From Thermoplasmata archaeon (lineage in GTDB: Archaea; Thermoplasmatota; Thermoplasmata; Thermoplasmatales; Thermoplasmataceae), in the NCBI GenBank assembly GCA_021806355.1, contig JAJZXT010000019.1, positions 1-8,200 of the forward strand: 8,200 bases of DNA, written 5' to 3'. This document shows, one piece after another, positions 1-5,065 of this stretch (positions are counted from its first letter, which is position 1; the number at the start of each line of letters is the position of its first letter). The notes below the pieces were generated by a model. It did no database searches. It was given only the letters and a program-made list of their open reading frames with translations, and was not told the origin of the DNA. Made by a program: the position numbers and the translations under genes.

Positions 1-116
1 TTATACATGCTATTTATGTAATTGTATCGTGGTTATTAACGATTGTGTTCGCTCTCATCCCACTCCTAAAGAAGTGGGTTTTCTCGCTCACCGTGATAAA
101 GAGGGACAGATTATAA
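1..116. other. Non-coding 3' flank of the acyl-CoA operon
   Basis: No supportable gene lies here. Reading leftward from the hydratase stop, the stretch holds a short dyad (CAGAT...ATCTG, 107-123) spanning that stop codon, a pyrimidine-rich segment near 95-105, the strong hairpin at 59-78 listed separately, and a weaker 5-bp dyad (ATCGT at 26-30 with ACGAT at 39-43). A 73-codon minus-strand frame (14-235) crosses the region, but it overlaps the end of the hydratase gene in another frame and has no promoter or ribosome binding site. I treat it as non-coding. The region probably acts as the operon's transcript end and contains a mobile-element scar. Confidence 0.6.
59..78 (-). repeat. Orphan hairpin resembling the right end of an IS200/IS605 (TnpB) element
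   Basis: CCCACTCC (59-66) and GAAGTGGG (71-78) flank a four-base loop. As minus-strand RNA the stem has eight pairs, including one G-U wobble between 65 and 72. Read as plus-strand RNA, the same position is a C-A mismatch, so the structure is better on the minus strand. On that strand it is preceded by GCGAGAAAA and followed by ATGAGAGCG. This layout (AAACCCAC, loop with TTTAG, GTGGGATGA) resembles the hairpin found just after tnpB in IS200/IS605-IS1341 elements, which forms the 3' end of the omega RNA scaffold; that comparison is from memory of the family. No tnpB is adjacent, because the enoyl-CoA hydratase gene ends about 40 nt away. It may now work only as a transcript-end structure. Confidence 0.5.
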
Positions 117-860
117 TTATCTGCCTGTGAATTGTGGTTTTTTCTTTTCCAGAAATGCCTTGGCGCCTTCCTTCTGGTCTGCCGTTTCGAAAATTTTTCC
201 AAATAATTCAGCTTCCTCTTCAAACAGCCTGTCATTCCTCTTCCTTGTGAGTTTCTTGATGTAGTTCAGTGCGATTGGAGGCAATACCGAATATTCCCCT
301 GCTATTTGTGAGGCAAGTTCGACCGGATTGCTGGAAAGATAATTGACAAGTCCAAGTTCCTTCGCTTCGGAACCTTTTATTCTCTTTCCCCTTGAGATGA
401 AGTCAAAAGACATTGACTCGCCCAGAAGCTCCTTCATCCTTTGTGTGCCTCCGAATCCCGGGAGGATACCCAGTGTCACTTCTGGAAGACCCAGAACAGC
501 ATCTTCCGTGGATATCCTCAGATCGCATGCAAGGGCGAGTTCGAATCCACCGCCGAGAGCATAACCGTGGATTGCAGCAATAACTGGCATGGGATGCTGT
601 GCGATAAAGTGCATTATCTCATTGCCCCTGGTTGAAAAGTGGAAAGCGTCTGAAGGCTTCATTTCAAGGAATCCTTTAATGTCAGCACCAGCGGAAAATG
701 CCTTGTTCCTTCCTGCTATTATGATGATTTTTTCCGGGTTTGATCTTATCGCTTCATAAATTTCTTCCAGTGTTTCCATGTTAAGCGGATTCACTGGTAT
801 CTCACGCTTTATCCAGATATTCATTATCTTTTCTTTCTTTTCAATTTCAATGTTATTCAT
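117..860 (-). CDS. Enoyl-CoA hydratase (crotonase family)
   Basis: This 247-residue cytosolic protein should hydrate trans-2-enoyl-CoA to 3-hydroxyacyl-CoA, the second step of beta-oxidation. The crotonase fold is clear. VNPLN (23-27) is the usual N-terminal substrate loop. FSAGADIKG (55-63) and HGYALGGGFELAL (98-110) form the CoA-binding and oxyanion-hole segments. Both catalytic glutamates of true hydratases are present: E107 in GGGFELAL and E127 in LPEVTLGILPGFGGTQR. This argues against an isomerase or hydrolase that keeps only one of them. The protein is slightly short for the family (about 260) because of a compact N-terminus. It starts at ATG with a GAGGT-type Shine-Dalgarno about 8 nt upstream, which overlaps the preceding dehydrogenase stop. 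The spacer is 12 nt, so the gene is last in a three-gene operon. The natural chain-length range cannot be read from the sequence. Confidence 0.95.
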   Translation of the reverse strand: MNNIEIEKKEKIMNIWIKREIPVNPLNMETLEEIYEAIRSNPEKIIIIAGRNKAFSAGADIKGFLEMKPSDAFHFSTRGNEIMHFIAQHPMPVIAAIHGYALGGGFELALACDLRISTEDAVLGLPEVTLGILPGFGGTQRMKELLGESMSFDFISRGKRIKGSEAKELGLVNYLSSNPVELASQIAGEYSVLPPIALNYIKKLTRKRNDRLFEEEAELFGKIFETADQKEGAKAFLEKKKPQFTGR

Positions 861-872
861 TAGTGTTCAACC

Positions 873-1709
873 TCAATATTTATAAAATCCTTCGCCTGTT
901 TTCCTGCCTAGCTTCCCAGAAAATACCATATTCCTCAATAACACAGGCGGTTTATAGTGCGGGTCACCGAATTCGTTGAAAAGCACTGTCATGATATCAT
1001 AGACAACGTCATTGCCTATGAAATCACAGAGTGTTAGTGGTCCCATAGGATGGTTCAGGCCTAACTTTACTGTCTTGTCAATGTCTTCTACCGATGCAAT
1101 TCCCTGTTCCAGTGAAATTATGGATTCCCGGAGCATTGGCATAAGAACCCTGTTGGATATGAAACCGGGGTAGTCGTTGACGAATACCGGATCCTTCCCA
1201 AGAGACCGGGAAATATCCCCAATCTTCTTTGTTACAGATTCGGAAGTTCTCCTGCCTTTCACGATCTCAACCAATTTCATGATAGGCGGCGGGTTGAAGA
1301 AATGCATTCCTATGAAATTTTCAGGTTCCTTTACATATGATGAGAGAAGATTTATCGAGATCGATGAAGTGTTTGATGCGATTATGGTTCCGGGTGAGAT
1401 GATTTCTGCAATCTTTGAGAAAATGTCTTTCTTGATATCCAGCCTTTCAAATACGGCTTCAACTATCAAGCTGGAATCCTTGCAACTATCAAGTGAACTG
1501 CTGAATGTAATTGATGAAAGGATCTTGTCAGGTTCCGTTGAAAGTGCCGATTTTTCTCCAAGTTTTTGGAGGGAACGCTCGATATTAGCCTTTCCCTTCT
1601 GAAGCGCCTCTTTGTATATATCGATCAATGTCGTCTCGTCGCCAGCCATTGCAAAGACCTGTGCAATGCCGCTTCCCATTGTTCCTGCGCCTATAACCGA
1701 TACTTTCAA
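873..1709 (-). CDS. 3-hydroxyacyl-CoA dehydrogenase (NAD-dependent)
   Basis: This 278-residue enzyme oxidises (S)-3-hydroxyacyl-CoA to 3-ketoacyl-CoA, or reduces 3-ketoacyl-CoA in reverse. The N-terminal Rossmann motif is VIGAGTMGSG (5-14), and D30 at the end of the second strand (LIDIY) suggests NAD rather than NADP. The catalytic set aligns residue for residue in spacing with the mammalian enzyme: S115 (SNTSS), H136 (GMHFFNPPP), E148 (LVEIV) and N186 (SNRVL). The C-terminal helical domain (about 180-278) carries NHPMGPLTL and ends GRKTGEGFYKY, as is typical. I choose the TTG at 1709. It sits in TATTGAAA, where it overlaps the thiolase stop TGA, and a strong GGAGG lies 7 nt upstream. An in-frame ATG at 1757 would add 16 residues that match nothing and read through thiolase codons. 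The overlap implies translational coupling. There is no fused hydratase domain, unlike FadB-type proteins. Confidence 0.94.
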   Translation of the reverse strand: MKVSVIGAGTMGSGIAQVFAMAGDETTLIDIYKEALQKGKANIERSLQKLGEKSALSTEPDKILSSITFSSSLDSCKDSSLIVEAVFERLDIKKDIFSKIAEIISPGTIIASNTSSISINLLSSYVKEPENFIGMHFFNPPPIMKLVEIVKGRRTSESVTKKIGDISRSLGKDPVFVNDYPGFISNRVLMPMLRESIISLEQGIASVEDIDKTVKLGLNHPMGPLTLCDFIGNDVVYDIMTVLFNEFGDPHYKPPVLLRNMVFSGKLGRKTGEGFYKY

Positions 1710-2872
1710 TAGATCGCCTCCAGTGTCATTGTGTGGGCTCCTCCTCCACCATGGCATATTGTTGCAAGGCCATTGGAAAGCTTCCTTTCCCTCATCGCGT
1801 GAAGGAGCGTGACAAGAATCCTGGATCCGCTATTACCCAGTGGGTGACCAATAGCGATTGCTCCCCCCCTAACATTGAGCAGATCCGGTTCTATACCCAA
1901 CTGGTTCCTTACAACGATTGAAGCAACTGAATAGGCTTCATTGTGCTCAAAAATATCGTAATCTGAAATCTTTTTCCCCTGCTTCTCAAGAAGCTTTTTT
2001 GTTGCGGGAATGGGTGCCTCAACAAAATCCTTTGGTGCAAGGCTGGCAGAACTGAATCCAGTAATTTTCCCGATTGGCTTCAAATTATGGTCATTTAGTG
2101 CTTTTTCCGAGGCGAGAATAAGTGCCGATGAACCATCAGATAATTGTGAACTGTTGCCGGGGGTCAATATTCCATCTGGCCTGAACGCTGGCTTGAGGGT
2201 GCCGAGTGATTCCTTTGTTGTTTCCCTTATACCTTCATCCATCGCCAGCTGATCCATCTGGATCAATTCATCCCTGTTTTTTCCTGATTTATTGTAATGT
2301 GATGCGAGTTGGTAACTTCTCAGTGAAAATTCATCAGCCTCTTCCCTTGAAATCTTATACTTTCTTGCAGTATCCTCTGCATAAATACCCATATGCTCTC
2401 CATGCAGACCTTCCAGAAGCCCATCCTTCAGCATTGCATCCATGAGTTCCATGTGCTTGTTGGTAAGATGTTTTACGCCCCACCGAAAGTCAGAATCCAT
2501 CATGAATGGAGAGTTGCTCATGCTTTCGACACCACCAGTTATGACCAGATCCTTTTCTCCCAGCATGATTTCCCTTGCACCTGATTCCGTCGCAAGCATG
2601 CCTGAAGCACAAACAACATTTACCGTGTATTTAGTGACGGTATCCGGCAATCCAGCGAGAGATGCACACTGGCCTGCTAAGTTCTGGCCATTTCCAGCCT
2701 GAATGGTATTGCCCATTATCACCTCATCAACTTCGAAAGGATCGACCCTTGACTGCGTTAAGACTCCCTTAATAGAAATTGCTCCCAGCTGGTTGCTCCT
2801 GATACTCTTTAGTGATTTTCCATATTTTCCAATAGGTGTTCTTCTCGCCGCAACAATATAAACTTCATTCAC
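1706..2872 (-). CDS. Thiolase (acetyl-CoA C-acyltransferase/acetyltransferase)
   Basis: This 388-residue thiolase cleaves 3-ketoacyl-CoA with CoA to acetyl-CoA plus a shortened acyl-CoA, or condenses two acetyl-CoA in reverse. The N-terminus (VYIVAARRTPIGKYGKSL) and length are those of classical thiolases. The nucleophile is C88 (NVVCASGM), and the other active-site elements are N311 (HNEAYS), H343 (GGAIAIGHPLG) and C373 (ICHGGGGAH). All four are intact, which separates it from the archaeal SCP-x-like thiolases that lack the last cysteine. The start is GTG, with a GAGG-type Shine-Dalgarno about 6 nt upstream. It is the first gene of the operon, and its 3' end supplies the ribosome binding site for the dehydrogenase. 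Degradative versus acetoacetyl-CoA-forming specificity cannot be decided from sequence, but the dehydrogenase and hydratase neighbours favour beta-oxidation or its reversal. Confidence 0.95.
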   Translation of the reverse strand: MNEVYIVAARRTPIGKYGKSLKSIRSNQLGAISIKGVLTQSRVDPFEVDEVIMGNTIQAGNGQNLAGQCASLAGLPDTVTKYTVNVVCASGMLATESGAREIMLGEKDLVITGGVESMSNSPFMMDSDFRWGVKHLTNKHMELMDAMLKDGLLEGLHGEHMGIYAEDTARKYKISREEADEFSLRSYQLASHYNKSGKNRDELIQMDQLAMDEGIRETTKESLGTLKPAFRPDGILTPGNSSQLSDGSSALILASEKALNDHNLKPIGKITGFSSASLAPKDFVEAPIPATKKLLEKQGKKISDYDIFEHNEAYSVASIVVRNQLGIEPDLLNVRGGAIAIGHPLGNSGSRILVTLLHAMRERKLSNGLATICHGGGGAHTMTLEAIY

Positions 2873-2892
2873 AATGATCCTCAGTTAATGGG

Positions 2893-2909
2893 ATATTTCT
2901 TAATATTCT
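2893..2909 (-). promoter_or_regulatory. Possible TATA region for the thiolase operon
   Basis: On the minus strand, AAGAATATTAAGAAATA lies 21-37 nt upstream of the thiolase GTG and follows an A-rich stretch that could serve as a BRE. A start about 26 nt downstream would give a leader of only a few bases, which may be too short to include the GAGG motif. The true promoter may therefore lie further into the 325-nt gap. Assignment is tentative. Confidence 0.3.
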
Positions 2910-3180
2910 TTTTTGCCTGAAAATTCCCTTTTTGTAATGAAGAGAGATTGTCAAGAGATAATATTTCTTGAGTTCAGTATTTCTCAAAAACACCTTGACC
3001 GATTCAAGATCAAATGTGGAATGAAACTAGAAACTTTAGATGGATTCAATATCTTCCTGATTAGCGGCATGCTGGCATTATTCCATAGCATTATGATTGC
3101 AATGGATCATGGATACAGAATCAATTATTCTGGTAGAGTTAAAAACTGAAATTTAGAAAATCTTTGGATTTGTTGCACCG

Positions 3181-3197
3181 GAAAATATTGGAAAAAG
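3181..3197 (-). terminator. Possible T-rich transcript end after S17e
   Basis: Immediately after the S17e TAA, the minus strand reads CTTTTTCCAATATTTTC, giving two T-runs without a hairpin. Archaeal RNA polymerase commonly terminates at such T-tracts. Position and composition fit, but nothing else supports it. Confidence 0.35.
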
Positions 3198-3425
3198 TTA
3201 TACCTGTCCTGTGAACTCAAGCTCCTTTTGTGCTCTTGTCCTCTTCTTGATTATGTATCTTGTTACATATCCTGCGATAAGATTTGTGTTCTTTTTTGAT
3301 GAACCAGAAATAGCAAGTGAAATAATTTTCTTATTGTGGCTGAAATCCTCGTTGAAAGTGTCAGGATTTGTCTCTACAAGGCTTGTTGCTATTCTCTTCA
3401 CATATTGAGGTCTTATGCTTCCCAT
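3198..3425 (-). CDS. rps17e: 30S ribosomal protein S17e
   Basis: This 75-residue small-subunit ribosomal protein is found in archaea and eukaryotes but not bacteria. MGSIRPQYVKRIATSLVE at the start matches the family's highly conserved opening (MGxIRPxYIKRIAxxLVE). It is followed by FNEDFSHNKKII and by the diagnostic IAGYVTRYIIKK (about 50-61). The length is slightly above the usual archaeal 60-67 because of a charged C-terminal tail (RTRAQKELEFTGQV). The start is ATG with no good Shine-Dalgarno (only GGGA, too close). A TATA box centred about 26 nt upstream implies a leaderless mRNA. It lies 34 nt after the Usp gene on the same strand but appears to have its own promoter. It is the firmest marker that this DNA is archaeal. 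Confidence 0.95.
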   Translation of the reverse strand: MGSIRPQYVKRIATSLVETNPDTFNEDFSHNKKIISLAISGSSKKNTNLIAGYVTRYIIKKRTRAQKELEFTGQV

Positions 3426-3446
3426 TCTTCCCTGTATTTGAGGAAA

Positions 3447-3460
3447 CTATAAAAATATAT
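3447..3460 (-). promoter_or_regulatory. TATA box of S17e
   Basis: ATATATTTTTATAG on the minus strand is centred 26-30 nt upstream of the S17e ATG and overlaps the last base of the Usp stop codon. The spacing predicts a transcript start at or within a few bases of the ATG, consistent with the missing Shine-Dalgarno. Confidence 0.55.
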
Positions 3461-3903
3461 CATGCCTCTAATGAATAGGGAACAATCAACACAGCAATCT
3501 TGGAAAGCTTTATGATTTCAGAACTTACGGAGCCTAGAATGAATTTGCTTATTCCCGACAGCCTCCTTGTTCCGGTGATCAGAAGGTCTACCCCCAACTC
3601 GGCTGCAGTTTGCACAATTGTCTTGGCTATATCCTCGCCCGGAGAATCCTTCTTAACAAAATTGATGTTAACCCTCATCTTCTCAACTATTTCCATTGCA
3701 CCATCCTTAACGTGGTTGGAAATGTCCTCCTGCTCGGTATAAACTGTTTCTGGAATGAAAGTATCTACTCCTGTGGCGCCTCTCATTATGCCCGGATTCA
3801 CAAACAAGACTGTGTATTCCTCAGTTATGTCCCTGAACTTCATTGCATATGAAAGAGCTTCTCTTGCATTTGGGGAATTATCGAAGGCAACTAATATTTT
3901 CAT
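3460..3903 (-). CDS. Universal stress protein (UspA family)
   Basis: This is a single-domain cytosolic Usp protein of 147 residues, the usual length. The N-terminal strand and loop MKILVAFDNSPNAREAL (D8) and the C-terminal segment from GVDLLITGTRRLSGISKF to GSVSSEI match the MJ0577-like nucleotide-binding fold. The ATP-binding signature G-2X-G-9X-G-S/T is present with exact spacing (G111, position 114, G124, S125), but position 114 is Arg rather than Gly. ATP binding may be altered. The ligand and target are unknown. The gene starts at ATG with no Shine-Dalgarno and a TATA-like element about 27 nt upstream, so it is probably leaderless. It follows dnaJ after 65 nt and precedes S17e by 34 nt, and could also receive read-through from the chaperone operon. 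A stress role is inferred from family and neighbours. Confidence 0.9.
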   Translation of the reverse strand: MKILVAFDNSPNAREALSYAMKFRDITEEYTVLFVNPGIMRGATGVDTFIPETVYTEQEDISNHVKDGAMEIVEKMRVNINFVKKDSPGEDIAKTIVQTAAELGVDLLITGTRRLSGISKFILGSVSSEIIKLSKIAVLIVPYSLEA

Positions 3904-3921
3904 CTCATTGTATATTAGAAT

Positions 3922-3937
3922 ATAGTAATATATTAAT
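3922..3937 (-). promoter_or_regulatory. TATA region of the Usp gene
   Basis: ATTAATATATTACTAT on the minus strand is centred about 27 nt upstream of the Usp ATG, inside the 65-nt dnaJ-usp spacer. With no Shine-Dalgarno before the ATG, this spacing supports a leaderless transcript separate from the chaperone operon. Confidence 0.5.
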
Positions 3938-3968
3938 CTTCTCAGGGATCAATTTCCTTTTTACCCTT

Positions 3969-5054
3969 TTAGAGCCAGCCTTTCTTTTTGCTTCCCTCGT
4001 TTCTCAGTTGTTCAAGGAGGGTTTTTTGAGTGCTTGTAAGTTTCTTTGGAACCTCTATTCTTACCCTGATAACCAAGTCGCCGCTCCTTCCTGTGTTTAC
4101 GTTTTGAAAACCTTCACCTTTTATCCTCACAAGATCCATTGGCTGGGTTCCTGCTGGAATTTTTACCCTGGTATTTTTCCCGAAAATGTCAATATCTTTT
4201 TCAGTGCCAAGGGCTGCATCCGGAAATGAAATTTCCATATCGGTCACAAGATTGTCCTCGCTCCTCCTGAAATTCGGGTGATTGCGAACCTGTACGGAAA
4301 CGTAGAGATCTCCGGTTCTGTTATTGTGGGTTTGCCCTTTTCCCTTTACCCTTAGCCTTAGCCCATCGTATGCCCCCTTGGGTATACTAACGTCAATGCT
4401 TTCAACAAGCGACTTTAACCCTGTGCCATGGCATACCTTGCACTGTTCTTTGGCTATCGTTCCCTTGCCATTGCACGATCTGCATGTGGTAACGGATACC
4501 ATTCTGAAAAATCCCTGTCCCTGTACAACTCTTTGCTGCCCGGAACCATTGCAAATTGGGCATGTGCTCACCTTTCCATCTTTTGCGCCGGTTCCCTTGC
4601 ATTCCTCACATGAAACACTCCTTCTGTATTTGATGGATTTTACAGTGCCATGGTAAGCTTCACTCATCGTTATTGCTATTTCTGTTAACAGGTCTAGCTG
4701 CGGATCGTTCTGCCGGTTAAATCCTGAAAAGAAGTCGCCACCACCAAAACCCCTGAATACCTGTTCAAAAATGTCCCCGAAATCACCGAAATGGCTGAAG
4801 TCCTGCCATGAGAAATCACTTCTGCCTTCACCGAAATTGACTGTTCCGGTTTGATCGTACTGCTTTCGTTTCTGTGGGTCCGAGAGGACCTCATAGGCTT
4901 CGCTAATTTCCTTGAATTTTTCCTCAGCGACCTTCTTGTTTTCCGGGTTTGTATCTGGATGCCACTTCTTGGCGAGCGTTCTGAAGGCTTTCCTTATTTC
5001 TTCCTCAGATGCATTTTTTTCAATGCCAAGAGTGGCGTAGTAATCCTTGCTCAC
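3969..5054 (-). CDS. dnaJ: Chaperone protein DnaJ (Hsp40)
   Basis: This 361-residue type I J-protein delivers unfolded substrates to DnaK and stimulates its ATPase. The J domain spans about 3-70, with the essential HPD at 32-34. A Gly/Phe-rich linker (about 74-112) follows. Next is the zinc domain with four intact CxxCxGxG repeats (C149/C152, C165/C168, C191/C194, C205/C208), then the two C-terminal substrate-binding beta-domains (about 215-335) and a basic tail ending KKKGWL. All type I elements are complete. The start is GTG: an in-frame TAA sits immediately upstream, and family similarity begins at residue 4 (DYYATLGI), so no earlier start is possible. The Shine-Dalgarno is weak (GAGTGA, overlapping the dnaK stop). 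The spacer to dnaK is 11 nt, so translation is probably coupled. It is the last gene of the operon; I see no clear T-tract behind it. Confidence 0.98.
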   Translation of the reverse strand: MSKDYYATLGIEKNASEEEIRKAFRTLAKKWHPDTNPENKKVAEEKFKEISEAYEVLSDPQKRKQYDQTGTVNFGEGRSDFSWQDFSHFGDFGDIFEQVFRGFGGGDFFSGFNRQNDPQLDLLTEIAITMSEAYHGTVKSIKYRRSVSCEECKGTGAKDGKVSTCPICNGSGQQRVVQGQGFFRMVSVTTCRSCNGKGTIAKEQCKVCHGTGLKSLVESIDVSIPKGAYDGLRLRVKGKGQTHNNRTGDLYVSVQVRNHPNFRRSEDNLVTDMEISFPDAALGTEKDIDIFGKNTRVKIPAGTQPMDLVRIKGEGFQNVNTGRSGDLVIRVRIEVPKKLTSTQKTLLEQLRNEGSKKKGWL

Positions 5055-5065
5055 TTATCAGTCAC

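Larger units (their letters stand above)
2873..3197. other. Intergenic gap without a convincing gene
   Basis: This 325-nt AT-rich gap lies between S17e and the thiolase operon. It should contain the S17e transcript end and the thiolase promoter. A plus-strand frame from TTG at 2913 to 3149 encodes 78 residues with one hydrophobic stretch (GFNIFLISGMLALFHSIMIA, about residues 44-63). It has no Shine-Dalgarno at the TTG or at the internal ATG (2937), no recognisable family, and runs opposite to every other gene here. I cannot support it as a gene; a decayed membrane-protein fragment is possible. I see no tRNA, repeats or stable long hairpin. Confidence 0.5.

Noticed and set aside
59..85. Bacterial-type intrinsic terminator on the plus strand (hairpin followed by TTTTCTC)
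   Set aside because: The plus-strand stem has a C-A mismatch, no plus-strand gene is visible to its left, and archaea seldom rely on hairpin terminators. A mobile-element end fits better.
14..235. 73-codon minus-strand frame crossing the hydratase end and the hairpin
   Set aside because: Out of frame with the hydratase over much of its length. The part over the hairpin (SEKTHFFRSGM) resembles the read-through tails sometimes annotated on tnpB genes, but no TnpB sequence precedes it.
1177..1602. 141-codon plus-strand frame antisense to the dehydrogenase
   Set aside because: Fully covered by a gene with intact catalytic motifs on the other strand; no start signals.
3843..4229. 128-codon plus-strand frame crossing the usp start and dnaJ end
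   Set aside because: Overlaps two well-supported genes and the usp promoter; no start signals or similarity.
4324..4656. 110-codon plus-strand frame antisense to the dnaJ zinc domain
   Set aside because: Shadow of dnaJ: composition follows the complementary Cys/Gly codons, with no ribosome binding site, promoter or family resemblance.
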